A stretch of DNA of 64,000 nt from the NCBI RefSeq assembly GCF_036059255.1, contig NZ_CP107947.1:248001-312000 (forward strand), in the 5' to 3' direction. The notes beneath the pieces are model-generated. The model was not told the origin of the DNA. It ran no database searches and saw only the letters and a program-made list of their open reading frames with translations. Position 1 is the stretch's first letter. Each line of letters starts with the position of its first letter. This DNA is from Micromonospora sp. NBC_00389 (GTDB lineage: Bacteria > Actinomycetota > Actinomycetes > Mycobacteriales > Micromonosporaceae). The position numbers and the translations under genes were made by a program. This document shows, one piece after another, positions 30,881 through 39,083 of this stretch.

Positions 30881-32026
30881 GTGGTGTCGATGACCGGCCA
30901 GTTGGCGGAGATGCCGCACGAGACGACCGCGGGGACCGAACTGCTGACCGTGGGTGTCGAGGAGGAGTTCCTGCTCGTCGACCCGCACACCGGGGCCGCG
31001 GTGCCCGCCGTCGACCTCGTCCTGGAGCAGGTGCCGGCGGAGCTGCGCGGGCAGGTGGAGCGGGAGTTCCAGACCAGCCAGATCGAGATCGGCAGCCCGC
31101 CCGGCCTGGAACTCTCGTCGATCCGGCACTCCCTCGGCGTGCTGCGCCGGGCGCTCGCCGACGCCGCCGAGCGGGCCGGCGTACGGCTGCTGGCCATCGG
31201 CACCGGCCCGGTGGACGGCCCGGTGCCGCCGGTGGTGGACAAGCCCCGCTTCGACCGCATGATCGAACGGTTCCGGTTGCTCGTCCCCGGCCCCGGCAAC
31301 AACGGCATGCACGTACACGTCGGCATCCCCGACCCGGAGACCGGCGTGCAGGTGCTCAACCACGTCCGCCCCTGGCTGCCGATGCTGCACGCGGTTACCA
31401 CCAACTCCCCGTTCGCCCGGGGCGAGGACACCGGCTACGCCAGCTGGCGCTCGGTGGAGTGGGAGCGCTGGCCGTCGGTGGCGCCGACGCCGTGGCTGGA
31501 GTCGCACGAGCACTACCAGCGGCTGATCCGCCAGTTGATCTCCAGCGGGTTGATGCTCGACGAGGGGATGCTCTACTGGTACGCCCGACTGTCGGCGAAG
31601 TACCCGACCGTCGAGCTGCGGATCGGCGACGTCTGCCCGTCCGTCGACGACGCGGTGCTGGTCGCCGCGCTGGTCCGGGCCCTGGTGGCCACCGCCATAG
31701 CGGACGTCGAGGCCGACCGGCCGGCGCTGCAGACCGACCACCACCTGCTGGTCGGCGCGCACTGGCGGGCCGCCCACGACGGCCTGGAGGGCGAGGGCGT
31801 CGACGTCACCACCGGCGAGCTGCGCCCCGCCTGGGAGCTGCTGGACCAGTTCGTGGAACGGATGCGACCCGCGCTGGAGCAGCACGACGACTGGGCCGAG
31901 GTGACCGACCTGCTGGGCGGGCTGCGCCGGCACGGCACCGGCGCGGCGCGGCAGCGCGCGGTGTTCGCCCGCGCCGGACGGCTCACCGACGTGGTGCAGG
32001 ACGTGGCGCGACAGACCCGCGGCTGA
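30881..32026 (+). CDS. Carboxylate-amine ligase, YbdK/glutamate-cysteine ligase type 2 family
   Basis: A protein of about 381 residues of the GCS2 (YbdK) family, ATP-dependent ligases resembling glutamate-cysteine ligase. Conserved blocks are LTVGVEEEFLLVDPHTG, VEREFQTSQIEIGSPPG, PGNNGMHVHVGIPDPE (metal and substrate His), MLYWYARLSAKYPTVELRIGDVCPS and the C-terminal HHLLVGAHWRAAHDGLEGEG. In E. coli YbdK has weak gamma-glutamylcysteine synthetase activity; actinobacteria make mycothiol instead, so the natural substrate is uncertain. The start is placed at GTG 30881 because AGGAA lies six bases before it; GTG 30884 and ATG 30890 are alternatives. It is followed closely by a flavoprotein reductase gene that has its own promoter-like hexamer. 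Confidence 0.88.
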   Translation: MVSMTGQLAEMPHETTAGTELLTVGVEEEFLLVDPHTGAAVPAVDLVLEQVPAELRGQVEREFQTSQIEIGSPPGLELSSIRHSLGVLRRALADAAERAGVRLLAIGTGPVDGPVPPVVDKPRFDRMIERFRLLVPGPGNNGMHVHVGIPDPETGVQVLNHVRPWLPMLHAVTTNSPFARGEDTGYASWRSVEWERWPSVAPTPWLESHEHYQRLIRQLISSGLMLDEGMLYWYARLSAKYPTVELRIGDVCPSVDDAVLVAALVRALVATAIADVEADRPALQTDHHLLVGAHWRAAHDGLEGEGVDVTTGELRPAWELLDQFVERMRPALEQHDDWAEVTDLLGGLRRHGTGAARQRAVFARAGRLTDVVQDVARQTRG

Positions 32027-32037
32027 TCACCGCGTGA

Positions 32038-32043
32038 CAGGAT
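32038..32043 (+). promoter_or_regulatory. Putative -10 element for the leaderless flavoprotein gene
   Basis: CAGGAT is followed by six bases and the GTG start at 32050. The same hexamer and spacing precede the APH-like gene at 37070. Confidence 0.45.
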
Positions 32044-32049
32044 GGTTCC

Positions 32050-33429
32050 GTGGCGCAAAGACTGATCGTCATCGGTGGGGACGCCGCCGGAATGTCGGCG
32101 GCGTCCCAGGCCCGACGCCGCCGTGGCCGTGAACACCTGGAGATCGTGGTCTTCGAACGGGGGCACTTCACCTCCTACTCGGCATGCGGCATTCCGTACT
32201 GGATCAGTGGCCTGGTGCCCGACCCTGAGCAGCTGATCGCCCGGGACCCGCAGACGTTCCGCACCGAGTTCGCCATCGACGTGCGGATACGCCACGAGGT
32301 GGTCGCCATCGACCTGGAGCGCCGCGAGGTGGTCGCCCGGGACCTGGAGCAGGGCGACGAGGTCCGCGAGCGCTTCGACGAACTGCTGTACGCCGCCGGC
32401 GCGGTGCCAGTGAAGCCGCCATGGGCGGAGACGGACGTGGCCGGCGTGTTCGGCATGCAGACCCTCGACGACGGAGCGGAGCTGCGCGACTGGCTGGACG
32501 GCGAGCCGCAGCCGCACCGGGCGGTGGTGATCGGCGGCGGGTACATCGGCGTCGAGATGGCCGAGGCGCTGATCCAGCGCGGCCTCTCCGTCACCCTGGT
32601 CGAGCGGGGCGACCAGCCCATGTCGACGGTGGACGGCGACATGGCCGAGCTGGTCGCCGACGCGATGCGCGGCCTGGGCGTCACGATCCGCACCGGCCTG
32701 TCCGTGAACGGGCTGGAGCAGCGGGACGGCCGGGTGTCCGCGGTGGTTACCGCCGAGGGGTCGATCCCGACCGACGTCGTGGTCCTGGGTCTGGGCGTAC
32801 GCCCCAACACCGCGCTCGCCGAGGCGGCCGGGCTGCCGATGGGGCCGACCGGCGGGATCCGGGTGGATCGCAGGATGCGGGTGGTCGGGCTGCCCGGGGT
32901 CTGGGCGGCCGGCGACTGCGTGGAGACACTGCACCGGGTCAGCGGGATGCAGGTGCACGTGCCGCTGGGCACGCACGCCAACAAGCAGGGCCGGGTGGCC
33001 GGGATCAACATCGGCGGCGGGTACGCCACCTTCATGGGCGTGATCGGCACGGCGGTCACCAAGGTCTGCGATCTGGAGGTGGGCCGGACGGGGCTGCGCG
33101 AGCGGGACGCCACCGAGGCCGGCTTCGACTTCGTCTCGGTCATCGCCGAGTCGACCAACCGGGCCGGCTACTACCCCGGTGCCCGACCGATGACCGTCAA
33201 GCTGATCGCCGAGCGACCCAGCGGGCGGCTGCTCGGCGCGCAGATCGTCGGCTGGTCCGAGGCGGCAAAACGGATCGACACGCTGGCCGTGGCGCTGTGG
33301 AACGGCATGACGGTGGACGATATGACGGCGCTCGACCTGGGCTACGCTCCGCCGTACGCGCCGGTATGGGACCCGGTGCTGATCGCCGCCCGAAAAGCGG
33401 TCGACGTGCTGGCCGCCGCCAGCCGCTGA
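32050..33429 (+). CDS. CoA-disulfide reductase-like FAD/NAD(P)H oxidoreductase
   Basis: A 459-residue flavoprotein of the pyridine nucleotide-disulfide family, in the branch with a single redox-active cysteine. The FAD-binding start is RLIVIGGDAAGMSAASQARR. The active Cys is in FTSYSACGIPYWISG near residue 45. The NAD(P)H site is AVVIGGGYIGVEMAEALIQRG near 160. GVWAAGDCVETLHRV is the second FAD motif, and a dimerisation domain follows (AVTKVCDLEVGRTGL, YYPGARPMTVKLIAERPSGRLLGAQIVG). Such enzymes reduce CoA disulfide, polysulfide or oxygen. The start is a leaderless-type GTG. The LacI regulator gene follows after 27 bases. Confidence 0.9.
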   Translation: MAQRLIVIGGDAAGMSAASQARRRRGREHLEIVVFERGHFTSYSACGIPYWISGLVPDPEQLIARDPQTFRTEFAIDVRIRHEVVAIDLERREVVARDLEQGDEVRERFDELLYAAGAVPVKPPWAETDVAGVFGMQTLDDGAELRDWLDGEPQPHRAVVIGGGYIGVEMAEALIQRGLSVTLVERGDQPMSTVDGDMAELVADAMRGLGVTIRTGLSVNGLEQRDGRVSAVVTAEGSIPTDVVVLGLGVRPNTALAEAAGLPMGPTGGIRVDRRMRVVGLPGVWAAGDCVETLHRVSGMQVHVPLGTHANKQGRVAGINIGGGYATFMGVIGTAVTKVCDLEVGRTGLRERDATEAGFDFVSVIAESTNRAGYYPGARPMTVKLIAERPSGRLLGAQIVGWSEAAKRIDTLAVALWNGMTVDDMTALDLGYAPPYAPVWDPVLIAARKAVDVLAAASR

Positions 33430-33456
33430 CCCGCGTCCGCCGTGGAGGACCATCCC

Positions 33457-34482
33457 GTGACCCAGACCCCGATCCGACCGGCCGCGCGCCGCCGCCCGAC
33501 GATGGTCGACGTGGCCCGACGCGCCGGGGTCAGCCTGAAGACGGTCTCTCGCGTGGTCAACGATGAGCCGGTGGGTCAGGAGTTGGTCGCCCGGGTGCTG
33601 GCCGCCATCGCCGAGCTGGGTTTCCGGCGCAACGACATCGCCCGCAACCTGCGCTCCCGGCAGCTCAACGCCACCGTCGGTCTGCTCATCGAGGAGATCG
33701 CGAACCCGTTCTACGCCACCATCGCCAGCGTCGCCGCCGACATCGCGGCCGAGCACGGCACCATGCTGATCACCGCCTCCTCCGAGGAGGATCCGGAGCG
33801 GGAACGCGCCCTGCTCCAGGACTTCACCCAGCGCCGCGTCGACGGGCTGCTGGTGGTGCCGGCCGGCCTGGACCACTCGTTCCTGCGCCGCGAGGTCGAG
33901 CTGGGCATGCCGGTGGTCTTCCTGGACCGGCCGCCGCAGGGGCTGCTCGCGGACGCCGTACTGCTGGACAACCAGGGCGGCAGCCGGGCCGGGGTCGGCG
34001 CGCTGCTGGACGAGGGGCACCGCCGGGTGGGTGTCCTGCTCGGTGCGCCTACCGTGCCCACCATTCGCGAGCGGCTGGCCGGCGCACGGGCGGCGCTGGC
34101 CGCCGCCGGGATCGAGCCCGACGAGTCCTTGGTCCGCGACCGGCTCATCGCGCCGGAGGAGGCCGGGCGGGCCGTCGCCGAGTTGCTCGACCTGCCGGAC
34201 CCGCCCACCGCCTTCTTCTGCGGCAACAACCGCCTCACCGTCGGTGCACTGCAGGAGTTGCACCGGCGAGGCAGCGACGCCGCACTGGCCGGTTTCGACG
34301 ACTTCGAGCTGGCCCACCTGATGCCCCGGCCGCTGACCGTCGTCGGGTACGACACCCGGGAGCTGGCCCGGGTCGCCACCGAGCGGCTGTTCCAGCGAAT
34401 CGCCGGCGACAACTCGCCACCGTCAACCACGGTGCTCCCCACCCGGCTGCTGCGCCGCGGCCTGCCCCCACCGACCGCCTGA
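33457..34482 (+). CDS. LacI-family transcriptional regulator
   Basis: A 341-residue LacI/GalR repressor. The HTH and hinge run RRRPTMVDVARRAGVSLKTVSRVVNDEPVGQELVARVLAAIAELGFRRNDIARNLRS. The periplasmic-binding-like core follows (TVGLLIEEIANPFYATIASVAADIA), with PAGLDHSFL and AFFCGNNRLTVGALQELHRRG as ligand-domain blocks. GTG 33457 is chosen because GGAGG lies eight bases upstream. It is 27 bases after the flavoprotein gene and convergent with the AGE/pfkB pair. A LacI-type near-palindrome occurs upstream of that pair, which makes sugar genes 34585-36794 its likely targets. The inducer is probably a hexose such as mannose or fructose. Confidence 0.94.
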   Translation: MTQTPIRPAARRRPTMVDVARRAGVSLKTVSRVVNDEPVGQELVARVLAAIAELGFRRNDIARNLRSRQLNATVGLLIEEIANPFYATIASVAADIAAEHGTMLITASSEEDPERERALLQDFTQRRVDGLLVVPAGLDHSFLRREVELGMPVVFLDRPPQGLLADAVLLDNQGGSRAGVGALLDEGHRRVGVLLGAPTVPTIRERLAGARAALAAAGIEPDESLVRDRLIAPEEAGRAVAELLDLPDPPTAFFCGNNRLTVGALQELHRRGSDAALAGFDDFELAHLMPRPLTVVGYDTRELARVATERLFQRIAGDNSPPSTTVLPTRLLRRGLPPPTA

Positions 34483-34502
34483 GGCGCAGCCCCTTCTCCA
34501 GC

Positions 34503-34577
34503 GTCGATCATGGAGTTGTGGTGCCGCGCGTATGCCGCGAAGTGCGGTCTAACGCCCACCACAACTCCATGATCGAC
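34503..34577. repeat. 75-bp palindromic element with 21-bp perfect arms
   Basis: The arms 34503-34523 and 34557-34577 are perfect inverted copies (core GATCATGGAGTTGTGG) around a 33-base centre. The element fills the gap between the convergent LacI and pfkB genes and can act as a terminator. The conserved arms look like a REP/MITE-type intergenic repeat; no second copy occurs in this window. Confidence 0.65.
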
Positions 34578-34584
34578 CCCACAG

Positions 34585-35532
34585 TCAGGCGCGGAGCAGG
34601 GAGTCGAGCTCGGCGCGGCGGGGTGGGTCCGCACCTCGGCGGCCGCAGGTGAGCGCGGCTACCGTTGCGGCTTGGCGGAGCACTGCGGCCCACTGCTCCG
34701 CGGTTACCGCGGCGAGCCGTTCGGCCGGCCGGTCACCGAGCGCGTCGAGGTCGGCCAGCGCGGCCAGCAGGCCGCCGGTGAACGCGTCGCCGGCGCCGAC
34801 GGTGTCGACCACCGTGGTGGGCACCGCCGGCTCCTCGTGCATCGACCCGTCCGGGGCGAGCAGCCAGGCACCGTCCCCGCCCCGGGTCACCACCGCGCAG
34901 CACACCCCGGCCGCACGCCACCCGGCCATCACGTCGGACACCGTCCGGTCCGGGTAGAGCCAGGCCAGGTCCTCGTCGCTGGCCTTGACCAGGTGCGCGA
35001 GGCTCACCTGCCGTTCCACCCTCGCCTGCTCCGCCGCCCGGTCGGTGACGATGCCCGGACGCAGGTTGAGGTCGATCGAGACGGTGAGCCCGTCCCGGCG
35101 GCGTTCGCGGGCGAGCAGGTCCTCCAGCACCTGCGCGCCGGGCACCAGTGCGAGCGCGAGCGACCCGGTGTGCAGGGCGGTCGCCGACGTCCCGGCCAGT
35201 TCGGGCAGCTCCTGCGGCGTCCACTGCCAGTCCGCCGTGCCGATCAACCGGAACTCGTAGCTGGCCTGCCCGGTGGCGTCCAGGGTGGCCAGCGCCACCG
35301 AGGTGGGCTGCTCGGCGCGGACCGCCCACCCCAGGTCCACCCGGTTGGTGGTCAGGTGTTCGGTGAGCTGCTTGCCGTACCCGTCGGCGCCGAGCCGGGC
35401 CAGCAGCCGCACCGGCTGGTCGAGTCGGGCCAGAGTGACCGCCACGTTCGCCGGCGAGCCGCCCGGCACCGCCCGCTCGCCCTCGGCGGAGACCACCAGG
35501 TCGATCAGGGCCTCGCCGGCCACCACGATCAC
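34585..35532 (-). CDS. PfkB-family carbohydrate kinase, fructokinase-like
   Basis: A 315-residue ribokinase/PfkB sugar kinase. The first signature region is VPGGSPANVAVTLARLDQPVRLLARLGADGYG. The second is VVDTVGAGDAFTGGLLAAL near residue 255, with the catalytic Asp of GAGDAF. Overall length and VIVVAGEALIDLVV at the start match bacterial fructokinases more than 6-phosphofructokinase or ribokinase. The GTG start overlaps the stop of the upstream AGE-family gene by four bases (GTGA), so they form one operon. If the upstream enzyme makes fructose, this kinase would give fructose 6-phosphate for glycolysis. Confidence 0.9.
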   Translation of the reverse strand: MIVVAGEALIDLVVSAEGERAVPGGSPANVAVTLARLDQPVRLLARLGADGYGKQLTEHLTTNRVDLGWAVRAEQPTSVALATLDATGQASYEFRLIGTADWQWTPQELPELAGTSATALHTGSLALALVPGAQVLEDLLARERRRDGLTVSIDLNLRPGIVTDRAAEQARVERQVSLAHLVKASDEDLAWLYPDRTVSDVMAGWRAAGVCCAVVTRGGDGAWLLAPDGSMHEEPAVPTTVVDTVGAGDAFTGGLLAALADLDALGDRPAERLAAVTAEQWAAVLRQAATVAALTCGRRGADPPRRAELDSLLRA

Positions 35533-36794
35533 GCGGGCACCTCGCCCGGGGCGAGCGGGCCGGGGCCGCCGAGCCCGTCGGCCGAGCGGGACAGCAGCAC
35601 CGCCTGGTAGGCGTGGTAGACGTCCGGCCGGCCGTGCCAGACCGTGCTGGCGGGCCGGTTCTGCGGATCCAGCTCGTGCCGCCACCCGCTGTCGTCGATC
35701 AGGTAGCGGCGCGCGTATCCCCAGAACACCCGGTACCAGTCGGCGTAGACCGCGTCCCCGGTGCGCCGGTGCAGGGTGATCGCCGCCCCGATCGCCTCGG
35801 CCACCACCCAGTGCATCCGGGAGCGGACCACCGGCCGGTCGTCCCAGTCGATCGTGTAGACGAAGCCGTCGGCGCCGTCGACCGCCCAACCACGTCGCAC
35901 GGCGGCGGCGAACAGGGCGCGGGCGTCGGTGAGCAGCCAACTCGGCGGCTGCGGCAGGACCGCCTCCAGCTCCAGCAGCAGCCGGGCCCACTCCAGCCAG
36001 TGCCCCATGGTGGAGCCGTACGGCCGGAACGGGTCGGCGGGCCGGTCCCGGTTGTAGTCGGGTAGGGGCTCCCAGTCGGCGGTGAAGTGCTCGGGCAGCC
36101 GCCAGTCGTGCCGGGCACCCTCCCCGTGCACCAGGTGGGTGCCGATCCGCAGGGCCCGGTCGGTCCAGCTCGGATCGCCGGTGGCGGCGGCCGCGCCGAG
36201 GAACGACTCGACCATGTGCATGCTGCTGTTCGCGCCCCGGTAATCCTCGGTGACCGTCCAGTCCCGGTTCCAGGACTCGCGGACCGCTCCGGCCTCGTCG
36301 TCCCAGAACCGGTCCCGCACCACGGTCAGCGCGTCGGCGAGCAGCCGGTCCGCGCCGGGCCGTCCGGCGCGCGCCGCGCCGGACGCGGCGAGCAGCACGA
36401 ACGCGTGGTCGTACCCGGCCTTGCGCTCGTTGGTCGGCGACCCCTGCTGGTCTACGGCGCTGAACCAGCCGCCGTACCGGTCGTCGCGCAGCAGTGTGCT
36501 GAGCGCGGCGACTCCGTGGTCGACCAGGGCGGCGGCGTCCGGGTCGCCGTTGTGGTAGGCGATGGCCGACACGTGGGTCATCCGGCAGGTGATCCAGGTG
36601 TGCAGCGGCTCGGTGGGGTCCGGAGTGCGGTCGTCGGTCAACCACCAGAAGCCGCCCTCGGGCCGGACCGCGCGGCGGACCGTGTCGAGCAGGGTGCGGG
36701 TCTGGTCGGCGAGGAACTCTTCGAGGTCGGGCAGTTCGGGCGCCCCGGCCGGGGCGAGGGTCAGTTCGGCGTCAGATCGGGGCACGTCGGTCAT
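35529..36794 (-). CDS. AGE-family isomerase, probably D-mannose isomerase-like
   Basis: A 421-residue (alpha/alpha)6-barrel protein of the N-acylglucosamine 2-epimerase family. Conserved aromatic and His blocks include GGFWWLTDD, TWITCRMTHVSAIAY, NERKAGYDHAFVLLAAS, YRGANSSMHMVESFLGAAAATGD, RPYGSTMGHWLEWARLL and RMHWVVAEAIGAAITLHRRTGD. The two catalytic His of mannose isomerase/YihS types fit the HAFVL and GHWLEW positions. Coupling to a fructokinase-like gene supports mannose-to-fructose isomerisation. No strong ribosome-binding site is seen before the ATG at 36794. A LacI-type near-palindrome lies about 150 bases upstream. Confidence 0.88.
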   Translation of the reverse strand: MTDVPRSDAELTLAPAGAPELPDLEEFLADQTRTLLDTVRRAVRPEGGFWWLTDDRTPDPTEPLHTWITCRMTHVSAIAYHNGDPDAAALVDHGVAALSTLLRDDRYGGWFSAVDQQGSPTNERKAGYDHAFVLLAASGAARAGRPGADRLLADALTVVRDRFWDDEAGAVRESWNRDWTVTEDYRGANSSMHMVESFLGAAAATGDPSWTDRALRIGTHLVHGEGARHDWRLPEHFTADWEPLPDYNRDRPADPFRPYGSTMGHWLEWARLLLELEAVLPQPPSWLLTDARALFAAAVRRGWAVDGADGFVYTIDWDDRPVVRSRMHWVVAEAIGAAITLHRRTGDAVYADWYRVFWGYARRYLIDDSGWRHELDPQNRPASTVWHGRPDVYHAYQAVLLSRSADGLGGPGPLAPGEVPA

Positions 36795-36945
36795 CTCAGC
36801 TGGTCACCGTCGGGTAGGAAAGGGACATACGGTCAGGATCGGCGGGCGGACCGGGTCCGCGCCGGAAAACCGCCAACGGGACGCCGCGAGCCGGCCGGCC
36901 GCGTCGCGGGAAGGATCATGAGTACGATTCCTCCCATTTGCCCGT

Positions 36946-36959
36946 TGACATCGTTGTCT
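36946..36959 (-). promoter_or_regulatory. LacI-type operator candidate upstream of the AGE/pfkB operon
   Basis: GACATCGTTGTC (36947-36958) is a CG-centred palindrome with one mismatched pair, the shape of many LacI-family sites. It lies in the divergent gap between the AGE and APH-like genes. The nearest LacI gene is at 33457. Confidence 0.45.
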
Positions 36960-37057
36960 CGACTCCACCCTGCTCCGGCACCCGTCGGCTGTCAATTCCC
37001 TGCCGCATCACATCGACACCGCGACGACCCGGGCCAGCCGCGCGGCCACGGATGCTC

Positions 37058-37063
37058 CAGGAT
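37058..37063 (+). promoter_or_regulatory. Putative -10 element for the leaderless APH-like gene
   Basis: CAGGAT followed by six bases and the ATG at 37070 repeats the arrangement seen before the flavoprotein gene. The spacer GGCCGG is not a good ribosome-binding site. Confidence 0.45.
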
Positions 37064-37069
37064 GGCCGG

Positions 37070-37936
37070 ATGGAGCTGCCCGAGGGACTCGACTGGGTAC
37101 GCGGATCACCCGCCGGCCGGGACTGGCTAACCGCGCTCCCCGGCCGGCTGGCGGAGTGCGCCGAACGGTGGTCGCTGCGACTCGGGCCACCCTTCCGGTA
37201 CGCCTTCGCCTCGCTGGCGCTCCCCGCCGACCTGCCCGACGGCACGGCGGCCGTGCTGAAGCTCCAGTTCCCGGACGGGGAGAGCCGGCACGAGGCCGAC
37301 GCGCTGGCTCGGTGGGACGGCGACGGGGCGATCCGGCTGCTCGACCACGACCCGCAGCGGCGGGCGCTGCTGGTGGAGCGCTGCCGGCCCGGGACCGCGC
37401 TGCACGAGTTGCCCATGGACCGGGCGCTGGACGTGCTGACCGGGCTGCTGCCTCGGCTGTGGCGCCCGGCCGGCCCGCCGTTCACCCCACTGGCCGAGGA
37501 GGCCGCCGGCTGGATCGACCGGATGCCCCAGGCCTGGGAGCGGGCCGGCCGGCCGTACGAGCGGCGGCTGCTCGACGCCGCGCTCGCCCTGCTCGCCGGG
37601 CTGGCATCGAGCCAGGGCGAGCAGGTGCTGGTCAACCAGGACCTGCACGCCGGCAACGTGCTCGCCGCCGACCGGGAACCGTGGCTGGTGATCGACCCGA
37701 AGCCGCTGACCGGCGAGCGGGAGTTTTCGGTGGTGCCGATGGTGCGCGGCCGGGAGCTGGGCCACTCGCCGGCCGCCGTCCGGCACCGGCTGGACCGGCT
37801 CAGCGCCGAGTTGGGGCTGGACCGGGAGCGGGTCCGAGGCTGGACCATCGGGCACACGCTGGCCTGGAGCATCGACGGGGACGCGGTGCTTCCGCACCAG
37901 CTCGAGGTGGTCCGCTGGCTGCTTGACGAGCAGTGA
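37070..37936 (+). CDS. APH(6)/hydroxyurea-resistance-type phosphotransferase
   Basis: A 288-residue kinase of the aminoglycoside 6-phosphotransferase/hydroxyurea phosphotransferase family (streptomycin 6-kinase-like). The N-lobe Lys is in AAVLKLQFPDGES. The hinge region is ALLVERCRPGTAL. The catalytic loop is VLVNQDLHAGNVLAADREPWLVIDPKPLTGEREFSVVPMVR, with DLHxGN and the metal-binding IDPK. In APH(6) the equivalent loop usually reads HGDLHxxN; here it is NQDLHAGN. Family members give streptomycin or hydroxyurea resistance, but many chromosomal ones have no known substrate. It is followed directly by an inverted-repeat element. Confidence 0.85.
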   Translation: MELPEGLDWVRGSPAGRDWLTALPGRLAECAERWSLRLGPPFRYAFASLALPADLPDGTAAVLKLQFPDGESRHEADALARWDGDGAIRLLDHDPQRRALLVERCRPGTALHELPMDRALDVLTGLLPRLWRPAGPPFTPLAEEAAGWIDRMPQAWERAGRPYERRLLDAALALLAGLASSQGEQVLVNQDLHAGNVLAADREPWLVIDPKPLTGEREFSVVPMVRGRELGHSPAAVRHRLDRLSAELGLDRERVRGWTIGHTLAWSIDGDAVLPHQLEVVRWLLDEQ

Positions 37937-37946
37937 CCGCCCACCG

Positions 37947-38164
37947 CCCTGTCGAGCTGCCCCATATCTGGTTATCGAGCCGCACGCGGTTGTCGAGCCG
38001 CACCGCGGTTGCGAGCCGCACGCGATTGCGAGCCGCACGCGATTGCGAGCCGCACGCGATTGCGAGCCGCACGCGATTGCGAGCCGCACGCGATTGCGAG
38101 CCGCACGCGATTGCGAGCCGCACGCGATTGCGAGCCGCCCCATATCTGGGGCAGCTCGACAGGG
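37947..38164. repeat. 218-bp inverted-repeat element containing a 17-bp tandem array (copy 2)
   Basis: The 18-bp termini at 37947-37964 and 38147-38164 are perfect inverted repeats, sharing 16 bp with the element at 21451-21539. Inside, CGAGCCGCACGCGATTG is repeated seven times without a mismatch from 38012 to 38130. Two diverged units precede it (37976-37992 and 37994-38011), and a partial unit follows at 38131-38138. The unit length is not a multiple of three and no gene covers it. It lies 10 bases after the APH-like stop and before the nei stop. Confidence 0.85.
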
Positions 38165-38193
38165 CATCGGAGCAGCGTCCGGCACCGGGCCGA

Positions 38194-39003
38194 TCAGGCG
38201 GCCTGGCAGGTGCGGCACCAGTAGAGGTTGCGGCCGGCCAGCTCGCCCCGACTCACCTCGCCGCCGCAGACGTGGCAGGGCGCGCCGGGGCGGCGGTAGA
38301 CGTACACCTCGCCGCCGTGCCGGTCCACCCGGGGCGGCCGGCCCATCGCCGCCGGCAGGTGCGCGTCACGCACGGTGTCGATCCGGCCGTGCTCGACCGC
38401 GAGCCGCATCAGCCCGACCAGGTCGGCCCAGAGCGCGTCCCAACCGGCCCGGGTCAGCCGCCGCCCGGGCAGCGTCGGCGGCAGCCCGGCCCGGAACAGC
38501 GCCTCGGTCACGAAGATCAGCCCGGTGCCGGCCACCACCGACTGGTCCAGCAGCAGCGCGGTCAGCGGCGTCGGGCTTCGCGAGATCCGGGCGTACGCCC
38601 GCTCCGGGTCGGCATCGGTGCGCAGCGGATCCGGCCCGAGGCGGCCACGCAGTGCGGCCACCTCGGGCGGGGTGAGCAGCTCGCAGGCGGTCGGCCCGCG
38701 CAGGTCCAGCCAGTGCCGGTCGCTGGCCAGCCGCAGCCGAATTTGACCGACCGGCTCCGGCGGCTCTCCCGGCCCGTCGGTGAATTTTCCGTACAGCCCG
38801 AGGTGCACGTGCAGGGTCAGCTCGCCGGCGTAGTGGTGCAGCAGGTGCTTGCCATACGCCTCGGTGCCGTCCAGCACCGTGCCGGAGAGCAGGGCGGCGC
38901 CCTCGGTGAAACGGCCCTGCGGGCTGGCGGCGTGCAGCTTGTCCCCGGCGAACAGCTCGGCGTGCCGAGCCGCCAGGCGATGAATCGTGTGTCCCTCTGG
39001 CAC
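38194..39003 (-). CDS. nei: Nei/Fpg-family DNA glycosylase
   Basis: A 269-residue bifunctional base-excision glycosylase of the endonuclease VIII type, removing oxidised pyrimidines. The start is set at GTG 39003 so that the protein begins M-PEGHTIHR; the N-terminal proline is the catalytic nucleophile of the family and Glu3 the catalytic acid. A conserved Lys occurs in GTEAYGKHLLHHY. The helix-two-turns-helix region holds DQSVVAGTGLIFVTEALFRAGLPP. The zinc finger has CHVCGGEVSRGELAGRNLYWCRTC (four Cys). The PEGHTIHR form matches actinobacterial Nei2-like proteins. It is transcribed toward the inverted-repeat element. Confidence 0.93.
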   Translation of the reverse strand: MPEGHTIHRLAARHAELFAGDKLHAASPQGRFTEGAALLSGTVLDGTEAYGKHLLHHYAGELTLHVHLGLYGKFTDGPGEPPEPVGQIRLRLASDRHWLDLRGPTACELLTPPEVAALRGRLGPDPLRTDADPERAYARISRSPTPLTALLLDQSVVAGTGLIFVTEALFRAGLPPTLPGRRLTRAGWDALWADLVGLMRLAVEHGRIDTVRDAHLPAAMGRPPRVDRHGGEVYVYRRPGAPCHVCGGEVSRGELAGRNLYWCRTCQAA

Positions 39004-39083
39004 GGGTGCCAAGGATAGTCAGCAGCGACCTCAGAGGGCTGGGCCCCGGTCCACGCAGCCGGTGAGCAACTCCAAGGAATCCA

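Noticed and set aside
34585..36645. A 686-codon minus-strand frame covering both pfkB and the AGE region
   Set aside because: Only the last part is the kinase. The upstream part is a shadow frame of the AGE-family gene, which ends with a normal stop overlapping the kinase start.
37976..38138. Regular short repeats that could be taken for a CRISPR array
   Set aside because: The 17-bp units are head to tail without unique spacers, and no cas genes lie nearby.
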